This document shows, piece by piece, positions 19,001 through 26,852 of a DNA stretch of 64,000 nt. The translations under genes were made by a program, and so were the position numbers. The first letter of the stretch is position 1, and every line of letters begins with the position of its first letter. Origin of the DNA: Dyadobacter fermentans (lineage in GTDB: Bacteria; Bacteroidota; Bacteroidia; Cytophagales; Spirosomataceae); contig NZ_JAHXBN010000001.1 in the NCBI RefSeq assembly GCF_019924045.1, positions 62,001 to 126,000 of the forward strand, written 5' to 3'. A model generated the notes under the pieces. That model saw nothing but the letters and a program-made list of their open reading frames with translations, did no database searches and was not told the origin of the DNA.

Positions 19001-19137
19001 AGCTCATCGACCTTTTTCCATTCCGCATTGTAATTCTTAATCGGGCCTTGTCCGTAGGTGTGCATAGTTAATGATATAATAATGGTGATGATCAGATAGT
19101 AACCGAAGGTGTACGCTATTTTCATCTTGCGAATCAT
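13039..19137 (-). CDS. Large bacterial alpha-2-macroglobulin family protein with CAEQ thioester motif
   Basis: A protein of about 2,032 aa of the bacterial alpha-2-macroglobulin class, periplasmic or envelope traps that inhibit invading proteases. I start at ATG 19137 (or 19125, MKIAYTFGYY), which begins an export signal ending near HTYGQ. The longer open frame to 19314 adds a non-signal-like extension. MG-type beta domains fill the first 1,200 residues, and MG2-like features appear around FSDRSLYRPGQTVYYKG. The A2M signature (FFLPDLKTDSEGNISFSF) lies near residue 1,260 and the thioester CAEQ at about 1,486-1,489, followed by the helical thioester domain and a C-terminal receptor-like domain. 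At about residue 1,225 there is a VVKVGYG stretch like the TonB box of SusC proteins. No penicillin-binding protein gene (pbpC) is next to it, unlike in Escherichia coli. The acetyltransferase follows 1 bp later. Confidence 0.9.
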   Translation of the reverse strand: MIRKMKIAYTFGYYLIITIIISLTMHTYGQGPIKNYNAEWKKVDELIGKGLDQDALQQVKKIYGLAKQEKQDAQVIKAAVHMAQLQAENRENNSIASIQELEQEMASSTGPTRSILTSLVASEYYAYYQTFRWQLYNRTATVTFDKKDIATWGTEDLHQKIGALFLESIRDEAILKKIRLDVYDAIITKGNMRQLRSTLFDLLAFRALEYFSSDERNIKKPAYAFEINTASAFDPAADFIHRKFETKDSASLEYHALLLYQKLIAFHLEDKDPAALIDVDLARLQYVNQKSVHPDKADLYYMAVNHVANQYQTIPAAAQAWYLKAAWLNEKADQYKPGRDSAGQFERVKALEICRQVVRDNPDSEGGVNAFNLSKTITRQNLVLSVEMVNSIGKPFRVLVKYRNFNKLYFRVIKLNEFLRKKLEDDQQNTKWVTLAAAKPEKSWEQPLPDKQDHQEHSVEVKADGLPSGEYVILASTAPDFRQTNALTGAAICYVSDISFIQKGDDFFILNRETGEPLPGAKVQLWQKRYDYNTRSYIKNKGALLTADKDAHFKRAHIRQVNYGEQHMLDITYGNDRLFVQENTNRYYYNEDAMPSSNEDKERVYLFSDRSLYRPGQTVYYKGIVAKGGGVLNSQQEEFTAVLYNANAEHIAEAKHRVNAFGSFSGSFVIPGNGLTGNFYIQVRDNFRVDFHVEEYKRPRFAVEFDTLKATYKVNDAIKVTGKAIAYAGNSIDGAMVKYRVVRAPRFPYAWARKRWWVSEEPMIIAHGEAVTDASGQFQVNFDAIPDRKVNPKADPIFEYTIHADVTDNNGETRSAETAISVGYKSYVLKAEIPSEMEAGKFKTLTIRTENLAGVFAPAEATIRITRIMPENRLIRNRYWERPDLFVMSKNEFITNFPHDEYDRETEMENWEKTGSPVTKTVQLQPGSTVPVSEFNLTAGFYQIEIHSTNAAGEKLTEVKFPQLKEPGAKKPAYPQYLTATPATATEPDEKGFYMLGTSVSKASVISSTNRKSGPAGFSFLTFNEELKRFDYTPSEADRGGFQVDYVFVKHNRIHAHTESISVPWTNKDLKIEYVTFRDKTLPGSKETWKVKISGYKKEQVAAEMLGSMYDASLDQFYPHQWRKPYIWPVQMGLGSWTDSGNFDDTKADIEHDESHEYKSFDKRYDELLWGLGRFRNDRPSSRVGGGNARYLRSVAKASLVVPNAAPMAAEEMADSSVMLGEPNANEVVKVGYGVNKSEQQAAAEKQPTPAVRTNFNETAFFLPDLKTDSEGNISFSFAMPEALTRWKFQAFAHTKELASGYSSKEIVTQKDLMVQPNAPRFLREGDRISFPVKVANLGSAIANGEVSLLLFDSETNESLDQLFHNNRPSSSFSVAAGQSSTTFFTLEIPKGFTKMITWRAVAKAGNLSDGEENILPVLPNRMLVTESMPLSMKGNGTKHFTFEKLLASSKSKTLAHQSVTVEYSSNPVWYAVQSLPYLMEYPYECAEQTWNRYYANSLASHIVNASPRIAQVFKSWKGTDALQSNLAKNQELKSLLIQETPWVLAAKTEEEQKRNIALLFDLVRMENELNGAMRKLQEMQSPNGGFVWFKGGPDDRYMTQYIVTGIGHLQKINALPSAQLANINAIVEKALPYLDKRIAEDYDRLVKSKSNLKQYVPGPVEIQYLYARSFFTKPIPASVQKAYEYYRERARLTWISQPKLLQGMTALICHRTKDEKTASQILESLRQTAVRNDELGMYWKTNQRGWWWHEAPIERQALLIEAFQEIGNDQQTVGELKTWLLKNKQTSSWESTKATAEACYALLLNGSDWLAESPQATVRVGNTEVSSKDQKTERGTGYMKQTISTDIAPQMGNIDVVVNGSSSAASLPSWGAVYWQYFEDLDKITFAETPLKLSKQLFVETNTDSGPVLTPVREGEAVKVGDKIKVRIELRVDRGMEYVHMKDMRASGLEPVNVLSGYRWQGGLGYYESTRDASTNFFFNALRKGTYVFEYPLFITHEGDFSNGITTIQCMYAPEFTAHSEGVRLKALPSK

Positions 19138-19267
19138 TTGGTTTGTGATGAATAGGATAAATATACTAAAACGTCGCGGTGCCAAAAGCGGCATTGAGCA
19201 GCCGGAAAGCGTCATTCGGCAAACAACCGGTGAAAGGCTTGCCTTGTAGAAGTATAAAACATCTACA

Positions 19268-19298
19268 TTGCCTCTTTTTGCGATATGAAGTATCTTTA
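19268..19298 (+). promoter_or_regulatory. Possible promoter for the RND efflux operon
   Basis: TTGC (19268-19271), then 19 bp, then TATCTTTA (19291-19298) approximates the Bacteroidota pattern TTG-N19-TAnnTTTG. It lies 68 bp before the adaptor gene, in the divergent region shared with the alpha-2-macroglobulin gene. Confidence 0.3.
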
Positions 19299-19366
19299 AA
19301 TAGTGCTTTTGCAAAATATAACTAATTACTACTCTTCTTGAACGAATTTTATTTTAAGTAAACTCT

Positions 19367-20440
19367 ATGCGTACGATCATGTTGGTGGCGGGGATCATCG
19401 TCGCACTGGTTTTGGGGAAATTGTTTATTTTTTCCAAATCTGGTGAAGGCAAAGGCTCCGATGCGAAAAAAGGTAGTGAGGGGAAAAATGCGAAGTCCTC
19501 CGGCGGCGCTGTGCCGGTGAATGTGTTTATTGTGGGTAGGGAATCTATTGAAAACCAGATTTTTGCCTCGGGGACGGTGCTGCCTAACGAGGAAGTGAAC
19601 CTGATGGCGGAGATATCGGGCAGGCTGGTCAAGCTCGACATCAGGGAAGGGTCGCATGTTACCAAAGGACAACTGATCGCGAAAATCAATGACCGTGAGC
19701 TGCAAGCGCAATTGCAGAAAGTTGCGTATAATCAGGATTTGAGCAAAAAAATAGAAGCCCGGCAGAAGAAATTGCTGAACGTGGAGGCGATTAACCTAGA
19801 AGAATATGACGTTACTTCCAACAATATCCGGGTTCTGGAGGCTGAAAAGGAAGTGATAGAAGCACAGCTGGAAAAAACGGAGATCCGGGCGCCGTTCAGT
19901 GGCCGAATAGGATTGAAATTCATCAGCGAAGGTGCATACCTGGCGCCGGGTACGCCCATCGTTACGATCGTACAGAGTAATCCGGTTAAAATCGATTTCA
20001 CGGTTCCTGAAAAATACAGCCCGAGCATTCGGGTAGGAAGTTCGGTCAAATTCAACCTCGACGGAGATCCGTCGACTTATACTGCCAGAATTTTGGCCAT
20101 CGACCCGAAAGTGGACGAAAACCTTCGCACGCTGCGTGTGCGAGCGCTCGCCAACAACCCCGAGGGCCGGTTCGTACCGGGTATGTTCGTGAAGGTGCTG
20201 GCCGACCTCGATGCTAACCGCTCAGCCATGATGATCCCGACAGAAGCCATTGTGCCGGTTTTGAAGGGGAAGAAAGTGTTTATAGTGAAAGACGGCAAAG
20301 CGCAGGAGGCGATGGTGACGACAGGCTTGCGGACCGACAAAAAGATCCAGATCATAGATGGCTTGCAGCCCGGTGATTCGCTGATTACCTCGGGCATCAT
20401 CGCCATCAAACCCAACACCGCCGTGAAGGTCAACCTATGA
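19367..20440 (+). CDS. RND efflux periplasmic adaptor subunit (membrane fusion protein)
   Basis: A 357-aa adaptor that links an RND pump to an outer-membrane channel. A single N-terminal hydrophobic helix (residues 3-22) anchors or exports it, followed by a low-complexity Lys/Ser/Gly linker. The lipoyl/barrel-sandwich halves are seen at AEISGRLVKLDIREGSHV (about 82-99) and TEIRAPFSGRIGLKF (about 171-185). A helical hairpin lies between them, and a beta-barrel and membrane-proximal domain follow. Its stop overlaps the start of the pump gene (ATGA at 20437), so the two are translationally coupled. No outer-membrane factor gene follows, so the TolC partner must be elsewhere. Confidence 0.93.
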   Translation: MRTIMLVAGIIVALVLGKLFIFSKSGEGKGSDAKKGSEGKNAKSSGGAVPVNVFIVGRESIENQIFASGTVLPNEEVNLMAEISGRLVKLDIREGSHVTKGQLIAKINDRELQAQLQKVAYNQDLSKKIEARQKKLLNVEAINLEEYDVTSNNIRVLEAEKEVIEAQLEKTEIRAPFSGRIGLKFISEGAYLAPGTPIVTIVQSNPVKIDFTVPEKYSPSIRVGSSVKFNLDGDPSTYTARILAIDPKVDENLRTLRVRALANNPEGRFVPGMFVKVLADLDANRSAMMIPTEAIVPVLKGKKVFIVKDGKAQEAMVTTGLRTDKKIQIIDGLQPGDSLITSGIIAIKPNTAVKVNL

Positions 20441-23400
20441 GTATCTCAACCCTTTCCATCAAAAGACCGGTTCTCGCGATTGTGATGAACCTGCTCATTA
20501 TTTTGTTCGGATTCCTGGGGTACAAGTTCCTGGGAATGCGGGAATTTCCGTCGATCGACCCGCCGGTGGTTTCCATCCGCACGAGCTACACGGGCGCGAA
20601 CGCCGATATTATCGAATCGCAGATTACCGAACCACTCGAAAAACAGCTCAACAGTATCGAGGGTATCAAGTCCATTAGCTCTACCAGCAGCCAGGGTACG
20701 AGCCAGATCACCGTTGAATTCGACATTGGTGTGGACATGGAGCGCGCCGCCAACGACGTGCGCGATAAGGTTGGCTCTGCCTCAAGGACGTTACCGCTCG
20801 ATATTGACGGTCCGCCGGTGGTGGCCAAAGCTGATGCCAACTCCGAACCTATTATCGTACTGACTTTCACGAGCAATACCCGCTCGCACCTCGAAGTAAG
20901 CGACTATGCCGAAAACGTGATCGCTCAGCGTCTTCAGACAATTGAGGGCGTGAGTGAAATCCGCATTTTCGGGCAAAAGAAATATGCGATGCGGATCTGG
21001 ATGGACCCGGTCAAAATGGCTGCATTGGGCATTACCACCCAGGATGTGAAAACTGCGCTCGACAAGGAGAATGTAGAATTGCCAAGCGGGAAACTCGCAG
21101 GCGACAACACCGAGCTGACTGTGAAAACGATCGGCCGCTTTCGTACCGAGGACGATTTTAATGAAATGATTATTAAAAACTCGGCCACGCAGACGATCCA
21201 CCTGAAAGATATCGGCTCTGCGACACTGGGACCGGAGAATGAGGAAACAATCCTCCGCCTCGACAACGTGCCGATGATCGGTCTGGCTATTTCGCCGATG
21301 CCGGGTGCCAACTACCTCAACATAGCCAAGGAGGTGAACAAGCGGATGGAGGCGATTAAGAAGGAACTTCCCAAAGATTACAAGCTCGACACGCTAATCG
21401 ACAATACCATTTTCGTAGAGCGTTCGATCGAAGAAGTAGGAGAAACGCTGCTCATCGCCATCGTACTTGTGGTGATTATCATTTACCTCTTCTTCCGCGA
21501 TTGGCTCATCGCGTTCCGGCCGCTCATTGATATACCCGTTTCGCTCATTGGTACATTCTTTATTATGTACATTATGGGCTTCTCCGTGAATGTCCTTACG
21601 CTGCTCGCCATCGTGCTCGCGACCGGGCTCGTGGTCGATGACGGGATCGTGGTCACAGAGAATATTTTCAAGAAGATAGAGCAGGGAATGAGCCCGATCG
21701 AGGCGGCCATCAAGGGCTCGAACGAAATCATATTTGCAGTTTTATCCACGTCCATTACGCTGGCTTCTGTGTTTTTGCCGGTGATTTTCATGGAGGGTTT
21801 TGTAGGAAAACTATTCCGTGAGTTCGGTATCGTTATTTCCGCCGCTGTATTGATCTCGGCATTCGTTTCACTGACGCTCACGCCGATGCTGAATGCGTAC
21901 CTCGTGCGCAAGACGCACAAGAAGAGCTGGTTCTACGAAAAAACGGAGCCGTTTTTTGAAAAAATTACCAATGACTACGGCAATGCACTAGGCAAATTCC
22001 TGAAAATGCGGTGGGTGGCCATTCCGCTGGTGGGTATTACATTGGGGATGATCTGGTTTTTTGGTAAGGATCTGCAATCGGAACTGGCGCCGCTCGACGA
22101 TCGGAACTGGTTCCGGATCAATATGACAGCACCGGAAGGCTCTTCATTTGAATTTACCGATCGTTATGTGCAGGAAGTGGGTAATATGCTGATGGACTCC
22201 ATGCCGGGCAAAAAAGGGCTGATGCTGATTACTTCGCCCGGAAACTCTGGCCTCGGTGCAGCGAATACCGGTAGTGGTCGCATTGCATTGGTGGATAAAA
22301 GGCTGCGGAAAGAATCGCAGCAGGAGATTGCAGATTATATCAATAAGAAACTCAAATCCATGCCCGACGCTAAGTCGTTTGTCGTGCAGCAGCAGACGAT
22401 TTCAGTGGATTCGAGGGGCGGCTTGCCGATTCAGTATGTGATTCAGGCGCCGGATTTCGAAAAATTGCGGGAGTATCTTCCCAAATTTATGGAAGAGGTT
22501 TCCGAAGACCCGACCTTCGCGATCACGGATGTGAACCTGAAATTCAGTAAGCCCGAAATCCAGATCACGATCGACCGAGAGAAGGCAAAGTCGCTGGGGG
22601 TATCGGTACAGGATGTAGCACAGACGATGCAATTGGCATTTGCCGGGCAGCGTTTCGGCTATTTCACCATGAACGGCCGCCAGTACCAGGTAATAGGCCA
22701 GTACGACCGTGCAAACCGCGACGAGCCGCTGGATTTGAAGAGCATGTTTGTCAAGACCAATACGGGTAATCTCGTACAGCTGGACAATATCGTCAAAGCC
22801 GAAGAGGAGAGCAGTCCGCCGCAGCTATTTCATTATAACCGCTACATGAGTGCAACCGTGCAGGCAGCGCTCGCGCCGGGTAAGACGATCGGAGACGGTA
22901 TTGCGGCGATGGACCGTATCCGCGATAAATTGAACGACGAGACGATCCAGACCGCATTGAGTGGCTCTTCACGCGACTATGCCGAGAGTTCCTCGAATAC
23001 GATGTTCTCATTTTTCCTCGCATTGGTGTTGATCTACTTCATCCTCGCCGCGCAGTTCGAAAGTTTTGTGGATCCGTTCATTATCATGTTCACGGTACCC
23101 CTGGCGATCGGTGGGGCGGTATTCTCGCTTTGGTTCTTCGATCAGACGCTTAATATCTTCAGTCAAATCGGGATGATCATGCTTATTGGTCTCGTGACGA
23201 AGAATGGTATCCTTATCGTCGAATTTGCCAACCAGCTTCGTGAACAGGGGCGGAGCATTCAAGAAGCGGCACTGGAGGCGGCTACAATGCGTTTCAGGCC
23301 CATTCTGATGACCAGTTTGGCGACAGTTCTCGGCGCATTGCCCATCGCGATGGCGCTCGGTTCGGCCGGCCGCAGCCGGATGTCGATGGGGATTGTGATC

Positions 23401-23550
23401 ATGGGAGGGCTGTTATTCTCGCTCGTACTGACATTGTACGTCATTCCGGCCATCTATACGTTCTTCTCGCGGCCTAAGAATTTCGAGAAAATGAAAATGA
23501 TCGAGCGCGTGGCAAGAGATAGCGAATTAGAAGAGCCGGCGCATTTCTGA
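20437..23550 (+). CDS. RND (HAE1-type) multidrug efflux permease
   Basis: A 1,037-aa AcrB-like proton-driven inner-membrane pump: twelve membrane helices with two large periplasmic loops after helices 1 and 7. The proton-relay residues are intact: D401 and D402 in GLVVDDGIVVTEN and K922 in GLVTKNGILIVEF. The N-terminal SIKRPVLAIVMN and the GxxxREFPSIDPPVV segment are typical. The substrate (drug, lipid, bile-like compounds) cannot be predicted. It overlaps the adaptor gene by 4 bp. A toxin-antitoxin pair begins 64 bp downstream with its own promoter. Confidence 0.95.
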   Translation: MSISTLSIKRPVLAIVMNLLIILFGFLGYKFLGMREFPSIDPPVVSIRTSYTGANADIIESQITEPLEKQLNSIEGIKSISSTSSQGTSQITVEFDIGVDMERAANDVRDKVGSASRTLPLDIDGPPVVAKADANSEPIIVLTFTSNTRSHLEVSDYAENVIAQRLQTIEGVSEIRIFGQKKYAMRIWMDPVKMAALGITTQDVKTALDKENVELPSGKLAGDNTELTVKTIGRFRTEDDFNEMIIKNSATQTIHLKDIGSATLGPENEETILRLDNVPMIGLAISPMPGANYLNIAKEVNKRMEAIKKELPKDYKLDTLIDNTIFVERSIEEVGETLLIAIVLVVIIIYLFFRDWLIAFRPLIDIPVSLIGTFFIMYIMGFSVNVLTLLAIVLATGLVVDDGIVVTENIFKKIEQGMSPIEAAIKGSNEIIFAVLSTSITLASVFLPVIFMEGFVGKLFREFGIVISAAVLISAFVSLTLTPMLNAYLVRKTHKKSWFYEKTEPFFEKITNDYGNALGKFLKMRWVAIPLVGITLGMIWFFGKDLQSELAPLDDRNWFRINMTAPEGSSFEFTDRYVQEVGNMLMDSMPGKKGLMLITSPGNSGLGAANTGSGRIALVDKRLRKESQQEIADYINKKLKSMPDAKSFVVQQQTISVDSRGGLPIQYVIQAPDFEKLREYLPKFMEEVSEDPTFAITDVNLKFSKPEIQITIDREKAKSLGVSVQDVAQTMQLAFAGQRFGYFTMNGRQYQVIGQYDRANRDEPLDLKSMFVKTNTGNLVQLDNIVKAEEESSPPQLFHYNRYMSATVQAALAPGKTIGDGIAAMDRIRDKLNDETIQTALSGSSRDYAESSSNTMFSFFLALVLIYFILAAQFESFVDPFIIMFTVPLAIGGAVFSLWFFDQTLNIFSQIGMIMLIGLVTKNGILIVEFANQLREQGRSIQEAALEAATMRFRPILMTSLATVLGALPIAMALGSAGRSRMSMGIVIMGGLLFSLVLTLYVIPAIYTFFSRPKNFEKMKMIERVARDSELEEPAHF

Positions 23551-23564
23551 GGGGCGGGCAGTGG

Positions 23565-23595
23565 TTGACTATGCAGCCAGGGTTTGTTAACTTTG
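23565..23595 (+). promoter_or_regulatory. Promoter of the PIN toxin-antitoxin operon
   Basis: A perfect Bacteroidota -7 box TAACTTTG (23588-23595) is preceded 20 bp upstream by TTGA (23565-23568) at the -33 position. The expected start of transcription is about 12 bp before the antitoxin ATG at 23615. Confidence 0.5.
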
Positions 23596-23614
23596 GTATA
23601 AATAGTTATTCATC

Positions 23615-23830
23615 ATGCCGGCGACATCAAAAACGACATTGACAAATCTCCAACAGGAACTGCTGCAATTATATGCGCGGCAAATTAGTGAGGAAGATTT
23701 GAAAAATATCAGGGAGCTGATTGGCGCATATTTCGCCGGTCGGCTTACCTCGCTGGCAGATGCCGTCTGGGACAAAAATGGCTGGACTCAACAAGATATG
23801 GAAGATATTTTGAACGAACCTGGCCAGTAA
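23615..23830 (+). CDS. Putative antitoxin of a PIN-domain toxin-antitoxin pair
   Basis: A 71-aa, largely helical small protein with no named domain that I can identify. The N-terminal TTLTNLQQELLQLYARQISEE (part) is helical and amphipathic. The C-terminal part ends with a GWTQQDMEDILNEP segment that could wrap around the toxin, a layout common to small Bacteroidota antitoxins. It is 3 bp upstream of the PIN-domain gene, the usual antitoxin-first order. The antitoxin role rests on context and size, not on a recognised DNA-binding fold. Confidence 0.65.
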   Translation: MPATSKTTLTNLQQELLQLYARQISEEDLKNIRELIGAYFAGRLTSLADAVWDKNGWTQQDMEDILNEPGQ

Positions 23831-23833
23831 TGG

Positions 23834-24238
23834 ATGGAAATTGTTCTGGATACTAATGTCCTGCTTGTATCGCTTCCTACCCATTCGAAATACCATCCGA
23901 TCTTTCAGGCGTTGCTGCGGAAAGAGTACGATCTCTTTATTTCCAATGAAACACTGATGGAGTATGAAGAGCAAATCGGTCGGAGGTTAGGGATTGAACG
24001 AACGGAATTGCAACTGATCGAATTGTTAAATCTTTCCAATGTTTATAGAGTTATCCCGTACTATTTTTGGCAATTGATCGAACAGGATGCAGACGACAAT
24101 AAGTTTATCGATTGTGCTGTGAGTGCAGGGGCTGACTATCTGGTCAGTAACGATCGCCATTTCGACGTGTTGGCATCCATAGATTTTCCGAAAGTGGAGG
24201 TTATAAGGGCCGAGACCTTCCTGGAAATGCTAACCTAA
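23834..24238 (+). CDS. PIN-domain toxin (putative toxin-antitoxin ribonuclease)
   Basis: A 134-aa PIN-domain protein of the 'putative toxin component, PIN family' type. PIN toxins are Mg-dependent ribonucleases that cut tRNA, rRNA or mRNA. The first catalytic Asp is D6 in IVLDTNVL. Acidic residues follow in ETLMEYEEQ (about 37-45), DADDNKFIDCA (about 84-94) and SNDRHFD (about 105-111), which fits the usual four-acid site. The length is normal. It is preceded at 3 bp by a small antitoxin-like gene. Its stop lies 10 bp from the convergent desaturase gene. Confidence 0.82.
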   Translation: MEIVLDTNVLLVSLPTHSKYHPIFQALLRKEYDLFISNETLMEYEEQIGRRLGIERTELQLIELLNLSNVYRVIPYYFWQLIEQDADDNKFIDCAVSAGADYLVSNDRHFDVLASIDFPKVEVIRAETFLEMLT

Positions 24239-24248
24239 TTTTGCAGAT

Positions 24249-25331
24249 CTACCGCGTTCCCATATTTTTTAACATCCTCACGTGCGAGCTTAACGCGTTA
24301 CGGAAATTGGGTTTTGCATTGTAGATCAATCCGAATTCCAATGCGGTAGCTTTTACAATGGGAGATAGGGCGTGGTAATGAATGTGCGAAATGGAAGGAA
24401 AAAGGTGGTGTTCGATCTGGTAATCGAGGCCGCCGATGAACCACGAAAGAATACGGTTTTTTCCAGCAAAATTAGACGTGGTTTGTAGCTGATGAACAGC
24501 CCAGGCGTTCTCGATACAGCCCGAAGAATCCGGCTCGGGTTGTTCCGCACCTTCTACGACGTGCGCCATTTGAAATATCGTACTTAATATCATACCGGCC
24601 GTGCCATGCATGATCAAAAAGCCTGCGAGCCATTCTCCGAATGAAAGTGAGGTAAAGCAGAGCGGAATGATGGAGATGAAGGCAATGTAAGCCAATTTGG
24701 TTGCCACCAGTCGTATCAATTCTTTTCTTGGAAATGGCTTGGTCATCCCCGACTTAGCCATTCGGTTGAAGATCCCGATCTCCTTGAAGTCTTTCCATAG
24801 AAATGAGAGCGTCATGAGACTGTACAGGAAAAATGCGTAAATATGCTGAAAACGGTGGATGAACTTCTGTTTCTCCTGAAATGAAAGCCGCAGCAAAAAC
24901 TTGCCGGTAATGTCTTCGTCGACTTCGTGGATATTGGTATAAGTGTGATGCAACCGGTTGTGCTGTACTTCCCAATTGTAGGCGTTTCCACCTAGCAGGT
25001 AAATGGACGCACCAAAAATCTTGTTCAGCCGGTTGGCGGTTGAAAGGGAGCCGTGAATAGCATCGTGCATGACCGACATGCCGACTCCGGCGACGCCAAT
25101 GCCCATTATCACCGCAAAACACGCCATAGCCAGCAGGTTGAATTGATTGGAAAGAATGAATGCATAAGGTATCAGATAGAGGCTTAGCATGAAGATGGCC
25201 TTGTAGATAATACCCGCTCCGCCCGATTTGCAAAGATCATTGGCAGAGAAATGCTGATCGACACGATGTCTGAGGGTGGGGAAAAAGGTACTTTTTTCCG
25301 GATTCGTGAATTTGATTTTGTGAGATTGCAT
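24249..25331 (-). CDS. Membrane fatty acid desaturase, front-end (delta-5/6 / linoleoyl-CoA) type
   Basis: A 360-aa di-iron membrane desaturase that inserts a double bond into an acyl chain, using O2 and electrons from an unlinked donor. The three histidine boxes are HDAIH (89-93), HNRLHH (124-129) and QIEHH (305-309). Gln in the third box is the mark of front-end acyl desaturases and sphingolipid desaturases. Four hydrophobic segments lie between the boxes. There is no N-terminal cytochrome b5 domain. It stands alone, after the metK terminator on the same strand. The exact regiospecificity and the acyl carrier are unknown. Confidence 0.88.
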   Translation of the reverse strand: MQSHKIKFTNPEKSTFFPTLRHRVDQHFSANDLCKSGGAGIIYKAIFMLSLYLIPYAFILSNQFNLLAMACFAVIMGIGVAGVGMSVMHDAIHGSLSTANRLNKIFGASIYLLGGNAYNWEVQHNRLHHTYTNIHEVDEDITGKFLLRLSFQEKQKFIHRFQHIYAFFLYSLMTLSFLWKDFKEIGIFNRMAKSGMTKPFPRKELIRLVATKLAYIAFISIIPLCFTSLSFGEWLAGFLIMHGTAGMILSTIFQMAHVVEGAEQPEPDSSGCIENAWAVHQLQTTSNFAGKNRILSWFIGGLDYQIEHHLFPSISHIHYHALSPIVKATALEFGLIYNAKPNFRNALSSHVRMLKNMGTR

Positions 25332-25467
25332 TGAGGCGCGCGGAATGCGCGGGTTAAATGAGTGGGGTGGCCTGTTGAGAACGGCTTGTTAGAGGTAATT
25401 ATTAGGAAATGCGCTTTTAAATTTCATGTTTGAAAAGCGATAATGCATTATGGCACAATATTCCTGT

Positions 25468-25510
25468 AAAAACGAAAGAGGCCGGCATCGCTGCCGACCT
25501 CTTTCGTTTT
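25468..25510 (-). terminator. Rho-independent terminator downstream of metK
   Basis: AAAACGAAAGAGG (from 25468) pairs with CCTCTTTCGTTTT (to 25510), and an inner GGCA/TGCC closes the top. Read on the minus strand, the stem ends in a T-rich run just after the metK stop at 25526. Confidence 0.8.
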
Positions 25511-25525
25511 CTATGAGTGAAATGC

Positions 25526-26806
25526 TTAAAGAGCGAATTTCGCCTTGATCGCATCTACGAAATCAAGTTTTTCCCAGGTGAAGAGTTCCACTTCGACTTC
25601 TTTTTCTTCGCCGTTGGCGCCTTTGAAAGATTTCTTAACGATCTCATTCTTGCGTCCCATGTGACCGTACGCCGCTGTTTCGGAGTAAATTGGGTTGCGC
25701 AGTTTCAGACGTTGCTCAACAGCGTAAGGACGCATATCGAAGATCTCACCGATTTTCGCAGCAATAGCACCGTCATTGTCAGCTACTTTCGCAGTTCCGT
25801 AAGTATTAACGTACAAACCGCAAGGCTCAGCTACACCGATCGCGTAAGAAACCTGAACGAGTACTTCGTCGCAAAGGCCCGAAGCCACCATGTTTTTAGC
25901 AATGTGGCGTGTTGCGTAAGCGGCAGAACGGTCCACTTTGGAAGGATCTTTTCCGGAGAATGCTCCACCGCCGTGTGCCCCTTTTCCACCGTAAGTATCC
26001 ACGATGATTTTACGACCTGTAAGACCGGTATCGCCGTGAGGACCACCGATTACGAACTTACCGGTTGGGTTGATGTGGTGCGTAATGTCGCCCGTAAACA
26101 GTTTTTGCAGTTCAGGCGTCAGTTTCGCTTTCACGCGTGGGATCACGATATTGATAATGTCGCTTTTGATTTTAGCAAGCATCGCTTCTTCGCTGTCGAA
26201 GTCGTCGTGCTGTGTCGAAACCACGATGGTATCGATACGTTGCGGTACATTGTCGTCGCTATATTCGATCGTTACCTGTGATTTCGCGTCGGGGCGAAGG
26301 TAAGGGATCAATGAAGGCTCGTTATTACGGATGTACGACATCTCTTGCAGGATCTTATGCGCCAGGTCCAGTGCAAGCGGCATATAGTTCGCTGTCTCGC
26401 GGGTGGCATATCCGAACATCATACCCTGGTCACCGGCTCCTTGCGCATTGGCTTTCGATTCGAAATCTTCGGCTGCCGCTGCGCGGTCCACACCCTGGTT
26501 GATATCGGCGCTCTGGTCGTGGATGGCAGAGAGAATACCGCAGGAATTCGCTTCAAACATGTATTCACTCTTCGTGTAACCAATCTTTCTGATCACTTCG
26601 CGGGTGATTTTCTGAACGTCCAGATAAGTGTTGGTTTTTACCTCGCCGGCCAAAACTACTTGTCCGGTCGTTACCAGTGTTTCGCAGGCCACCTTACTGT
26701 TGGTATCCCATGCTAAAAAATTGTCAATCAGTGCATCTGATATTTGATCGGCTACCTTGTCAGGATGTCCTTCAGATACGGACTCCGAGGTGAATAAGTA
26801 TGGCAT
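25526..26806 (-). CDS. metK: S-adenosylmethionine synthase
   Basis: A 426-aa methionine adenosyltransferase that makes S-adenosylmethionine from methionine and ATP in the cytosol. Signatures include [17 protein letters not shown] near the N-terminus (ATP site), [12 protein letters not shown] (about residues 120-131) and the phosphate-binding [16 protein letters not shown] (about 274-289). The protein is complete. It lies 46 bp downstream of the FkbM methyltransferase gene in the same direction and could share its transcript. I see no recognisable SAM riboswitch in the short gap. Confidence 0.97.
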   Translation of the reverse strand: MPYLFTSESVSEGHPDKVADQISDALIDNFLAWDTNSKVACETLVTTGQVVLAGEVKTNTYLDVQKITREVIRKIGYTKSEYMFEANSCGILSAIHDQSADINQGVDRAAAAEDFESKANAQGAGDQGMMFGYATRETANYMPLALDLAHKILQEMSYIRNNEPSLIPYLRPDAKSQVTIEYSDDNVPQRIDTIVVSTQHDDFDSEEAMLAKIKSDIINIVIPRVKAKLTPELQKLFTGDITHHINPTGKFVIGGPHGDTGLTGRKIIVDTYGGKGAHGGGAFSGKDPSKVDRSAAYATRHIAKNMVASGLCDEVLVQVSYAIGVAEPCGLYVNTYGTAKVADNDGAIAAKIGEIFDMRPYAVEQRLKLRNPIYSETAAYGHMGRKNEIVKKSFKGANGEEKEVEVELFTWEKLDFVDAIKAKFAL

Positions 26807-26852
26807 TGGAAACGAAATAAAAGTTAAAGAAAAGTTTAAATGTGTGATAAAA

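Noticed and set aside
19138..19314. Extension of the alpha-2-macroglobulin gene to the start at 19314
   Set aside because: The extra 59 residues have no export signal and would bury the real signal peptide beginning at 19137 or 19125.
26807..26852. A possible SAM riboswitch upstream of metK
   Set aside because: The 46-bp gap to the FkbM gene is too short and shows no SAM-riboswitch-like pairing.
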